Assembly: GCA_964520975.1 (NCBI GenBank)
Contig: CAZFPA010000089.1
Span: 1 to 6,829, forward strand
Source of the DNA: CAZFPA01 sp964520975
GTDB lineage: Bacteria; Bacillota; Negativicutes; Selenomonadales; Selenomonadaceae
Direction: 5' to 3'
Length of the DNA stretch: 6,829 bases
Shown: positions 1 to 5,414 of the stretch, piece after piece
Layout: every line of letters starts with the position of its first letter
Numbering within the stretch: position 1 is the stretch's first letter
Translations under genes and position numbers: made by a program
Notes under the pieces: model-generated
Database searches by the model: none
What the model was told of the DNA's origin: nothing
Seen by the model: only the letters and a program-made list of their open reading frames with translations

Positions 1-185
1 TCGTAGGCAGCCTGGATGGCGGCGTTGATTTTCTCGATGGTCCTGGTATCCGATTTCGGGATGATGAGGGACACCGAGAACTTCGGTGTGCCGCCCTGGA
101 TAGCTTTGGGATCCCAGCAGTTGAGGTAGCTGAACGTGGTGGAAGAGCCCGTGATAACTTTGGTAGGATTTGTAAACTTTGTCAT
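1..185 (-). CDS. DUF2815 (Enc34-type) single-stranded-DNA-binding protein, C-terminus cut by window edge
   Basis: Only the first 61 codons are present; the gene continues past the left edge. The N-terminus begins MTKFTNPTKVITG and continues through CWDPKAIQGGTPKFSVSLII to PKSDTRTIEKINAAIQAAY, the hallmark start of DUF2815 proteins (the Enc34-like ssDNA-binding family), which adopt an OB-fold. Expected role: coating phage single strands during replication or recombination in the cytoplasm. The ATG at 185-183 is preceded by AGGAG (200-196, minus strand) with a 10-nt spacer. This site abuts the TAA stop of the upstream DUF2800 gene, so the two are probably translated from one message with a 15-nt gap. 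In many Bacillota phages a DNA polymerase I-like gene follows; that would lie outside this window and is inference. Family assignment is confident from the N-terminus alone; whether the rest is intact cannot be judged. Confidence 0.9.
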   Translation of the reverse strand, partial: MTKFTNPTKVITGSSTTFSYLNCWDPKAIQGGTPKFSVSLIIPKSDTRTIEKINAAIQAAY

Positions 186-200
186 AATTGTTTTTCTCCT

Positions 201-1337
201 TTACTTTTTGAAATCGTCTTGTGCGGTATTTTTCATGGTCGGACGCTTATCCGACCTGGAAACTAAGGTTGGTTTGCCCTGCGGCTTGCAGATCAGGCTG
301 CCAAGCAGTTCGTTGAACTTCTTCTTGCCGAGGAGTTTGGACATGGCCGTAATGCCGAGAATGGATTTCTCATAAGGGTCATACCCTGCAGCCATGACGG
401 TCTTTGCGACATCGTCCTCGTTGGTGTATTTGCGGTTGCTGCGGCCTTCGACCACTTTGAAATGGCTGTAGTCTGTTCCCTGGAGCGCCTGGTTCAGGGC
501 ATATTCCTTCACATCAGATGCCCAGGAGATCAGCTGGTCTGCCTTTAAGAGAATGGCATCGATTTCGTGTTCCTCCAGCGTGGCGGGAATCTCAAAATCG
601 TATCTCGCAAGTTCCAGGTTGTACTCCGCACGTTTCCGGCAGGCAGCCTTGACCTTACAGAACTGGCAGTGGTTTCCTGCCTGGAACTCGCCTTTGCCTT
701 CCTGGGCAAGCAGGGCAGTAGGGGCAAGGGTTCCATTGGCCCACTGCAGCAGATCCGCTTTGCTCATGGTATAGGTGCTGACATTCTCGCGGCGGGGCTG
801 GTAGATGGACATCTTGATGGTGTCGATGTTGTAGATGCCATCGAACATCTCGAGGACTCCCAGGCAGTAGCACATCAGCTGCGGATTGCCGCCGAACTCT
901 TCTGATTCGGCGCTGACCATGATGCCGAGGCCGTGCTTGTAGTCAATGACCTCTGCCATGCCATCCGCCAGGAGGATGCAGTCCGCCGTGCCGGTGCCGC
1001 CCTTGACCCATGGGGAGAAGTCTACCTTCTGCTCAATCAGGACCGCAGTGTCCGGGCAGGTCTGCTTTGCCCGTTCATATTCCTCCATCACAAAGGAAGC
1101 ATACCCTTCGGCGCACTCCTGCATTTCAGCATCGTAGTACTTGAGAGTCCCAGTCGGATCCCTGGTGTCACGGCCCAGCGCTTTTTCTACCAGGTAGGCG
1201 CACAGGCTGTGGGCATCCGTTCCCTGCTGGGCATAGGGGCTGGATGCATCCGGAACCTCGGCACACAGCTTGGCGCTCGGCGGGCAGTTCAGCCAGCGAT
1301 GCGAAGCGGATGGGGAGAGAAAAGCATGCCCGCTCAT
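201..1337 (-). CDS. DUF2800 phage protein, Cas4/RecB-like PD-(D/E)XK nuclease with predicted Fe-S cluster
   Basis: This is a 378-residue protein, a normal length for DUF2800. The N-terminus (SPSASHRWLNCPPSAKL) and the GTDAH motif (residues 39-43) are typical of the family. The nuclease-like core shows GTADC (Asp119), then EVIDYKHG with Asp132 and Lys134 forming the D-x-K pair, then Gln153 and Tyr157 as the QxxxY motif of RecB-family nucleases. Cys18 together with Cys224, Cys227 and Cys233 (CQFCKVKAAC) matches the one-plus-three cysteine pattern of Fe-S-containing Cas4/AddB-type nucleases. I infer a DNA end-processing or exonuclease role next to the ssDNA-binding protein, as in recombination modules; activity has not been shown here. 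The start is decided by GGAGGTGAT, a near-perfect ribosome binding site 7 nt from the ATG. The ATG overlaps the stop of the upstream gene as ATGA, suggesting translational coupling. The C-terminus (DDFKK) is typical and the gene looks intact. Confidence 0.93.
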   Translation of the reverse strand: MSGHAFLSPSASHRWLNCPPSAKLCAEVPDASSPYAQQGTDAHSLCAYLVEKALGRDTRDPTGTLKYYDAEMQECAEGYASFVMEEYERAKQTCPDTAVLIEQKVDFSPWVKGGTGTADCILLADGMAEVIDYKHGLGIMVSAESEEFGGNPQLMCYCLGVLEMFDGIYNIDTIKMSIYQPRRENVSTYTMSKADLLQWANGTLAPTALLAQEGKGEFQAGNHCQFCKVKAACRKRAEYNLELARYDFEIPATLEEHEIDAILLKADQLISWASDVKEYALNQALQGTDYSHFKVVEGRSNRKYTNEDDVAKTVMAAGYDPYEKSILGITAMSKLLGKKKFNELLGSLICKPQGKPTLVSRSDKRPTMKNTAQDDFKK

Positions 1338-1684
1338 CCAATCACCTCCAGGTCTGCCATCAGGGCCGGATAATCTGTCTCCTTCACATCCGAGAGACGC
1401 TCTGCGCCATATTTTCCGATGAGTTCCCTGATCTGGGCTGTGTACCCGGCGTGGGATTTTGCGGAAAAGGCTTTTCTGACATCAACGAATGTATAAGAGG
1501 GGGGCTCCGCTTTTTCCGGCGATTCGGCCAGGGCGGCCTTTGCTTTGCGGGCCGGTTCAGGCTTGGCCTTCTGCGGGCTCTTATCGGCATCTTCTGGGAG
1601 CGACTCTTTGAGGAGCCTGCCGATTTTTGCCATGTTTTCCCCGCAGGTGATGAGGTTTTCGAGCAGTGGTAAGATTTCATTCAT
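1334..1684 (-). CDS. Small phage protein of the type often mislabelled 'rRNA biogenesis protein rrp5'
   Basis: This 116-residue protein has three parts. Residues 1-30 form a likely amphipathic helix (MNEILPLLENLITCGENMAK). Residues 31-62 are a low-complexity linker rich in Ala, Lys, Pro and Glu. Residues 64-116 are a compact domain (TFVDVRKAFSAKSHAGYTAQ, then LIGKYGAERLSDV and YPALMADLEVIG). I recognise that last domain from small proteins encoded just before DUF2800 in many Bacillota phages, where databases sometimes call them rrp5; nothing here suggests ribosome work. The position, coupled to DUF2800 by an ATGA overlap, points to a helper in replication or recombination, but the biochemical role is unknown. 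The ATG at 1684-1682 has AGGAG 9 nt upstream. Its start overlaps the end of the upstream 51-residue gene by 8 nt (ATGAATGA). Confidence 0.85.
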   Translation of the reverse strand: MNEILPLLENLITCGENMAKIGRLLKESLPEDADKSPQKAKPEPARKAKAALAESPEKAEPPSYTFVDVRKAFSAKSHAGYTAQIRELIGKYGAERLSDVKETDYPALMADLEVIG

Positions 1685-1832
1685 CTTGATTGTCTCCTTC
1701 TTCTTTGACTTTTCTGAGCTTCGTGGCCAGCCGCTTGGATACGACGCTTATGGCTATCAGCGTGTCGATGAGGTCCTCACTGGGCGGCTCATCTTCCAAG
1801 GGCTTTGCGATTACATGCGTCGCCTTCTGCAT
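1677..1832 (-). CDS. 51-residue phage small protein, first gene of the leftward operon
   Basis: A short reading frame encodes MQKATHVIAKPLEDEPPSED followed by LIDTLIAISVVSKRLATKLR and an acidic tail ending GDNQDE. The central segment, LIDTLIAISVVSKRLA, is a pattern I recognise from small uncharacterised proteins at this spot in Bacillota phages, just before the rrp5-like gene and DUF2800. It should form one amphipathic helix. The function is unknown; a structural or adaptor role for the replication proteins is only a guess. Two in-frame ATGs are possible. The one at 1832-1830 is preferred because GGAGG (1845-1841) sits 8 nt upstream; starting at 1847 would bury that site inside the gene. The stop overlaps the next start by 8 nt, which supports real, coupled translation. 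Confidence 0.75.
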   Translation of the reverse strand: MQKATHVIAKPLEDEPPSEDLIDTLIAISVVSKRLATKLRKVKEEGDNQDE

Positions 1833-1878
1833 CTGCAGCACCTCCATTTCCGAAAGGCTTTGTGCCCTTCCTGAAAGC

Positions 1879-1907
1879 TATGTATTGGTAACTGGCAAAA
1901 CTCCCAA
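1879..1907 (-). promoter_or_regulatory. Putative promoter copy 1 for the leftward operon (TTGGGA-N17-TACATA)
   Basis: On the minus strand TTGGGA (1907-1902) is separated by exactly 17 nt from TACATA (1884-1879), the spacing of bacterial -35/-10 elements. The flank GAATTTGGGAGTTTTG is shared with the other two copies. The end of TACATA is 46 nt from the ATG at 1832, close to the 44 nt seen for the rightward copy. TACATA is a weak match to TATAAT, so a phage or host activator, or a non-standard sigma factor, may be needed. Promoter function is inferred. Confidence 0.6.
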
Positions 1908-1947
1908 ATTCGATAAATCTTTTTTTGCCCGCTGCCCTTACACCAGC

Positions 1948-1976
1948 TATGTATTGCCAAAGGGCAGAACTCCCAA
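1948..1976 (-). promoter_or_regulatory. Putative promoter copy 2 for the leftward operon
   Basis: On the minus strand TTGGGA (1976-1971) and TACATA (1953-1948) are again 17 nt apart, with the same GAATTTGGGAGTT flank. It lies 69 bp upstream of copy 1 and points the same way, so it would give a longer leader for the same operon, or act as a second binding site for a regulator. Its upstream edge touches the long stem-loop at 1983-2030. Confidence 0.5.
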
Positions 1977-1982
1977 ATTCAA

Positions 1983-2030
1983 AAAATCCCGCACCCGGCA
2001 GATTGTGTTTCTGCCCGGGTGCGGGATTTT
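1983..2030. terminator. Long GC-rich stem-loop, terminator-like, between the divergent promoters
   Basis: The left arm (1983-2002) and right arm (2010-2030) pair over 20 bp with a single bulged G; the loop is TTGTGTT. The stem reads AAAATCCCGCACCCGG on the left arm and is flanked by A-runs and T-runs. On the minus strand it ends in six T residues, and on the plus strand in four. The form is that of a strong, partly bidirectional intrinsic terminator. Its place is odd: it lies upstream of both the leftward copy 2 and the rightward copy 3, so neither operon reads through it from these promoters. It may insulate the operons from readthrough or antisense transcription, or be a structured DNA site. 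Confidence 0.7.
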
Positions 2031-2063
2031 GCTTAAAAAGGAAGGAAAAATTTTTGCATGAAA

Positions 2064-2092
2064 TTGGGAGTTTTGTGCCGCTGGAGTACATA
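2064..2092 (+). promoter_or_regulatory. Putative promoter copy 3 for the rightward operon
   Basis: TTGGGA (2064-2069) and TACATA (2087-2092) are 17 nt apart, with the upstream flank GAAATTGGGAGTTTTG matching the two leftward copies. TACATA ends 44 nt before the ATG at 2137, leaving a short leader with its own ribosome binding site (AGGAG 2124-2128, 8 nt from the ATG). The shared sequence implies both operons answer to the same factor. Confidence 0.6.
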
Positions 2093-2136
2093 ACCATTGG
2101 AAGGTCTTGTGACTTTTAACGAAAGGAGAGAAACCT

Positions 2137-2550
2137 ATGGGAATAAGTATGTACAACAGTGAAGGCTACCCAGACCCAACGGCGCATGACGCAGTCATGA
2201 ACATCGAGAAGGAACTGAAGAAGTGGAGGCCGCTGGTTTATATCTGTTCCCCGTATTCCGGGGATGTGGAGATGAACACGCAGAAAGCCAGACGCTATAG
2301 CCGCTTTGCGGTCGACCAGGACGCCATACCACTCGCCACGCATTTGCTCCTGCCACAGTTCATGTCAGAGACGACCGAGCGGGACCTGGCCTTGTTCATG
2401 GACAGGGTGATTATCGGACGATGCGAGGAAATGTGGGTATTTGGCAGTACCATATCCGCTGGTATGGCGGCGGAGATAGCAAAAGCCAGGAAACGAAATA
2501 TGACCATCCGTTATTTTACCGAAGAGTGCGAAGAAACCACGGAGGCGTAA
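2137..2550 (+). CDS. DUF4406-type, nucleoside deoxyribosyltransferase-like protein
   Basis: This 137-residue protein opens the rightward operon. After about 32 variable residues the fold begins with VYICSPYSGD (34-43), then ARRYSRFAV (51-59), IPLATHLLLPQF (64-75), CEEMWVFG (96-103) and STISAGMAAEI (104-114). This order matches phage DUF4406/DUF7768-like proteins, which are related to nucleoside 2-deoxyribosyltransferases. Glu113 lies where those enzymes carry the catalytic glutamate, which suggests, but does not prove, activity on a nucleoside or nucleotide. A role in phage nucleotide metabolism or in altering a host nucleotide signal is inference. The ATG at 2137 is chosen because AGGAG lies 8 nt upstream; an internal ATG at 2149 is less well placed. 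The end of the gene contains the ribosome binding site (GGAGG 2541-2545) for the primase, 3 nt downstream, so the two are likely coupled. Confidence 0.85.
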   Translation: MGISMYNSEGYPDPTAHDAVMNIEKELKKWRPLVYICSPYSGDVEMNTQKARRYSRFAVDQDAIPLATHLLLPQFMSETTERDLALFMDRVIIGRCEEMWVFGSTISAGMAAEIAKARKRNMTIRYFTEECEETTEA

Positions 2551-2553
2551 AAG

Positions 2554-4842
2554 ATGAAATTAACATTGTATCGTGCCGACTGCAGCGGAGACGCCAAGAA
2601 CTGTGTCTACCCGCATAAGGCGGCAATCCGAACCCCAAAGGACCTGGCCGCGGCGGCAGCCTTTGACCATGTCTTTGCAAATTACCTAAACAGCTACCGC
2701 AATATCGATAATTTTATGGAATCCGATGTGGTTCCCATGGACTGTGACAATGACCACAGCGAGGATCCAAAAGACTGGTATTCGGCGGATGCATTGGAAG
2801 AAATCTTTGCAGATGTAGACCATATCATCCTGCCCAGCCGCCACAATATGCTCCCCAAAAACGGCAGGGCCGCAAGACCGCGCCATCATATCCTGTTTCC
2901 CATTGCGGTCTGCAGGGATGTCGCGATGTATACGGCAGTGAAGAGCGCCATACAGAAGAAATATGCTTTTTTCGATGACAATGCACTGGATGCCGCCCGG
3001 TTCTTTTTCGGTGCGGCCTGCACCGCTGATGACATCATCTGGCATGAGGGATTCCTTTCCATAGATGAAACGCTGGACGATGCAGATGACCTGGAGGAAG
3101 AGGTCGATGCGGCCCGGCAGCAGATGCCTTTTGGAGGCATTATCCTGGAGGGCAGCCGCAACAATACCATGAGCCGCTTCGCCGGAAGAGTGTTGAAGAA
3201 ATATGGCATATCCGACAAGGCGTACCAAGTGTTTTTGCAGAGAGCCGAAAAATGCGACCCGCCGCTGGAGGACAGTGAACTCAATACCATCTGGAACAGT
3301 GCCATCAAGTTTGCTAAGAAAGTGCAGAGCCAGGAAGGGTACATCCCTCCGGAAGAGTTCAATGCTGACTTCAATGACCAGGGGCTGAAACCGGAAGATT
3401 ACTCTGACCTTGGAGAAGCGAAGGTATTCGCGAGGGAGTTTGGAAACGAAGTCAAATACACCAGCGCCACGGACCTCATCCGCTATGACGGGCAGTGCTG
3501 GTGCGAGGACAAGCAGATGGCGCTGGGCGCGGCACTTGATTTCATGGATCTCCAGCTACAAGACGCCAAGGACATGGTGCAGGCAGCCGAGGAGCAGCTG
3601 ATAGCCGCTGGGCTGGATGAATCGACGGTCAAAGGCCGGGGCAGGGACCTGGAAAAAGCCTGTGCAGCCAACATGGGTCTGTTCTATGCGCTGATCGGCG
3701 CGGACACCTATCTGAAATTCGTCATGAAATACCGGAACTACCGCAACATCGTCAATGTACAGAATACAGTCAAACCCATGGTGGCACTGGATGTCTCCGG
3801 GCTTGACCTCAATTCGAAGCTGCTGAATACGCCAGCGGCTACGTATGATCTGGGGAAGGGATTGGATGGAAAGCAGCCGCATGACCCAGCGGACCTGATT
3901 ACGAAGATGACCAACGTGTCTCCCGGCGATGTTGGTGGGGACATCTGGAAAGCGGCCCTCCATACCTTCTTCTGCGGAGACAGTGAACTGATTGATTATG
4001 TGCAGAAGACCGTGGGCATGGCGGCCATTGGCAGGGTGTACCAGGAGCATATGATCATCGCCTATGGCGGCGGGGCCAACGGGAAATCCACCTTCTGGAA
4101 TGCCGTGTTCAGAGTCCTTGGCAGCTATGCCGGGAAGATTTCCGCAGACACACTGACCATGAACTGCAAGCACAACACTCGCCCGGAGGCTGCGGAACTC
4201 AAAGGGAAGCGTCTCATCATCGCATCGGAGATGGAAGAAGGCATGCGGCTGAACACCGCGATGGTAAAGCAGCTCTGCTCCACGGATGAAATCCAGGCGG
4301 AGAAGAAGTATAAGGATCCTTTCCATTTCATCCCGTCCCATACGCTGGTGCTGTACACCAATCACCTGCCGAAGGTAGGCGCAACGGATGACGGCATCTG
4401 GCGCAGGCTGATCGTCATTCCCTTCAATGCCAAAATCACGGGGAAGTCGGATATCAAGAACTATGCCGACTACCTCTTTGAAAAGGCGGGTCCCTCTATT
4501 ATGACGTGGATCATCCAGGGGGCGCAGGCTGCCATCCAGGCGAATTTCCATACTGTGCTGCCGAAGGTGGTCGAGGAGGCCATCGAAAAGTACCGGGAGT
4601 CCAGCGACTGGCTGGGGCAGTTCATCGAGGCGCGCTGCGATATTGACCGCAGCTATTTTGAGAAGTCAGGGGAACTGTATCAGCAGTATCGTTTCCAGTG
4701 TATGCAGAACGGAGAGTATATCCGCAGTACAACCGATTTCTATGGGGCCATTGAGAAGGCGGGATACGTTCGCAGAAAGACCAGCAAAGGCAGTTTCATC
4801 TGGGGGCTGAAGCTGAGGGAAGGGCAGGATTTTTTAGAGTAA
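2554..4842 (+). CDS. P4-family phage primase-helicase (AEP-like primase plus SF3 helicase)
   Basis: This 762-residue protein is the replicative core of the module. The N-terminal third resembles archaeo-eukaryotic-type primases: VVPMDCDND gives the acidic DxD pair (Asp63, Asp65), RPRHHILFP (108-116) the His motif, and ALDAARFFFG (144-153) the third motif. Residues about 192-258 (EGSRNNTMSRFAGRVLKKYG and PPLEDSELNTIWNSA) match the PriCT-1 helical domain. A D5_N-like region follows (about 320-470). The SF3 helicase has Walker A GGGANGKST (505-513), a Walker B-like strand RLIIASEMEE with Glu559, sensor Asn603 in YTNHLPKV, and arginines 617-618 in IWRRL. Residues about 680-755 resemble the D5/P4 C-terminal winged helix. 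It should unwind phage DNA as a ring and lay primers. The start has GGAGG 8 nt upstream. Length and motifs indicate an intact gene. The primase activity is less certain than the helicase. Confidence 0.93.
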   Translation: MKLTLYRADCSGDAKNCVYPHKAAIRTPKDLAAAAAFDHVFANYLNSYRNIDNFMESDVVPMDCDNDHSEDPKDWYSADALEEIFADVDHIILPSRHNMLPKNGRAARPRHHILFPIAVCRDVAMYTAVKSAIQKKYAFFDDNALDAARFFFGAACTADDIIWHEGFLSIDETLDDADDLEEEVDAARQQMPFGGIILEGSRNNTMSRFAGRVLKKYGISDKAYQVFLQRAEKCDPPLEDSELNTIWNSAIKFAKKVQSQEGYIPPEEFNADFNDQGLKPEDYSDLGEAKVFAREFGNEVKYTSATDLIRYDGQCWCEDKQMALGAALDFMDLQLQDAKDMVQAAEEQLIAAGLDESTVKGRGRDLEKACAANMGLFYALIGADTYLKFVMKYRNYRNIVNVQNTVKPMVALDVSGLDLNSKLLNTPAATYDLGKGLDGKQPHDPADLITKMTNVSPGDVGGDIWKAALHTFFCGDSELIDYVQKTVGMAAIGRVYQEHMIIAYGGGANGKSTFWNAVFRVLGSYAGKISADTLTMNCKHNTRPEAAELKGKRLIIASEMEEGMRLNTAMVKQLCSTDEIQAEKKYKDPFHFIPSHTLVLYTNHLPKVGATDDGIWRRLIVIPFNAKITGKSDIKNYADYLFEKAGPSIMTWIIQGAQAAIQANFHTVLPKVVEEAIEKYRESSDWLGQFIEARCDIDRSYFEKSGELYQQYRFQCMQNGEYIRSTTDFYGAIEKAGYVRRKTSKGSFIWGLKLREGQDFLE

Positions 4843-4851
4843 AAAAAGTGG

Positions 4852-4989
4852 ATGTCATTGAAGGTCGTGACGGTCATGGAAGTCAAAACCGTGATGGGAG
4901 TGGTTGAGGTCATGGAAGTCGTGGAGGTCAAAAGCAAAAACTATTTTGAAAAATGGCCTAAAATGAGGGTCATTGAACTCATTTCCTAA
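4852..4989 (+). repeat. GTCATGGA-type short repeats forming an in-frame valine/methionine-rich open stretch
   Basis: GGTCATGGAAGTC occurs exactly at 4872-4884 and 4908-4920, 36 bp apart, with degenerate relatives (GTCATTGAAGGTC, GTGATGGGAG, GTGGAGGTC) around them. The stretch is in the same frame as the primase: after its TAA (4840-4842) three codons lead to ATG 4852, and the frame stays open for 45 codons (VVTVMEVKTVMGVVEVMEVV in the middle) to TAA 4987-4989. There is no good ribosome binding site before 4852, so translation is doubtful. The repeats could instead be protein-binding iterons. I call it a repeat region rather than a gene. Confidence 0.55.
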
Positions 4990-5099
4990 AACTTTTCCCA
5001 TCAAAAACCCTAAAAGTGTATCTCGTGCATCTCTTTATATAAAAGTCCTATAGAGAGAAAATAAAATATTTATATAGAGAGTTTAGGAAATGGGGTTCA
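4961..5099. other. AT-rich core enclosed by a long-range inverted repeat; candidate origin or structured leader
   Basis: The left arm TGAACTCATTTCCTAAA (4974-4990) pairs with the right arm TTTAGGAAATGGGGTTCA (5082-5099), apart from one mismatch and one extra base. The left arm can also pair locally: AAATGAG (4961-4967) with CTCATTT (4978-4984) around a 10-nt loop, so the two folds exclude each other. Between the arms lies an AT-rich tract with TTTATATA at 5034-5041 and 5069-5076 and TATAGAGAG at 5049-5057 and 5073-5081. Together with the repeats just upstream this resembles a replication origin with an unwinding element, or a leader controlling the nuclease and helicase genes. Neither role is proven. 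I see no clear coding gene here. Confidence 0.45.
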
Positions 5100-5135
5100 C
5101 AAGCTTCACACCCGTGAAAATGATGGAGGTTTCGC

Positions 5136-5414
5136 ATGAGAGAGAAATACATTGAACAGCAGTTAACGAAGAAAGCAAAGCAGCGCGGCGGCCTGTGTGA
5201 GAAATGGAATTCCGGCACTGCGGGCTGGCCCGACCGTCTCATCCTATTGCCTGATGGGAAGGTCGGCTTCGTAGAAGTAAAGGCTCCCGGCAAAGAACCG
5301 AGGGCCTTGCAGCTTCATAGGCACAAGCAGCTGAGGGCGTTGGGGTATCTCGTATTTGTCCTGGACGCACCCCAGAAGATTGGAGGAATCCTGGATGAAA
5401 TTCAAACCACATGA
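5136..5414 (+). CDS. Stand-alone VRR-NUC domain nuclease
   Basis: This 92-residue protein is essentially one VRR-NUC domain, a compact PD-(D/E)XK fold. It shows Glu7 in IEQQL, the GWPDR motif with Asp33, FVEVKAPG with Glu47 and Lys49, and Gln59 in the following helix, which together form a complete catalytic set. Viral stand-alone VRR-NUC proteins have been reported to act as dimers on branched DNA such as Holliday junctions, so resolving replication or recombination intermediates is the likely role here. GGAGG at 5125-5129, 6 nt before the ATG, fixes the start. It follows the 290-bp non-coding gap after the primase, so it may have its own promoter, although I find no convincing one. Its last 20 bases overlap the SNF2 helicase start, a conserved pairing in phages that implies the two proteins are made together. 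Confidence 0.93.
   Translation: MREKYIEQQLTKKAKQRGGLCEKWNSGTAGWPDRLILLPDGKVGFVEVKAPGKEPRALQLHRHKQLRALGYLVFVLDAPQKIGGILDEIQTT

Larger units (their letters stand above)
1863..1988. repeat. Tandem direct repeat of about 57 bp carrying two promoter-like motifs
   Basis: Positions 1863-1919 and 1933-1988 align along their whole length with one base indel. Shared exact blocks are TGCCCTT, GCTATGTATTG (1877-1887 and 1946-1956), GGCA, and AACTCCCAAATTC (1899-1911 and 1968-1980). The offset of the core is 69 bp. The region between blocks has diverged, so the duplication is not recent, yet the two hexamers of each promoter-like motif and the 17-nt distance between them are unchanged. This suggests selection on the motif itself rather than chance duplication. 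Confidence 0.8.

Noticed and set aside
1845..1847. Earlier ATG for the 51-residue gene
   Set aside because: It would place the GGAGG site inside the coding region and has no ribosome binding site of its own.
1863..2092. CRISPR array
   Set aside because: Only three imperfect units, one of them inverted, with unequal spacing and a promoter-like internal layout; no cas genes nearby.
1690..2097. Overlapping open frames of about 100-120 codons on both strands across the divergent region (1690-2061 plus, 1789-2097 minus)
   Set aside because: They run through the promoter repeats and the stem-loop, and the apparent protein repeats simply mirror the DNA repeats. The 51-residue minus-strand frame explains the coding part better.
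3556..4551. A 331-codon open frame on the minus strand within the primase-helicase gene
   Set aside because: It lies wholly opposite a gene with complete helicase motifs, has no recognisable family or operon context, and its composition is what the antisense of a GC-biased codon pattern gives.
5105..5118. Small hairpin TTCAC-ACCC-GTGAA before the VRR-NUC gene
   Set aside because: The 5-bp stem is too short and has no T-run; it is expected by chance at this length.
5356..5394. Upstream TTG start for the SNF2-type helicase
   Set aside because: The ATG at 5395 has a well-spaced GGAGG and gives the usual family N-terminus; the extra 13 residues only mirror the VRR-NUC end in another frame.
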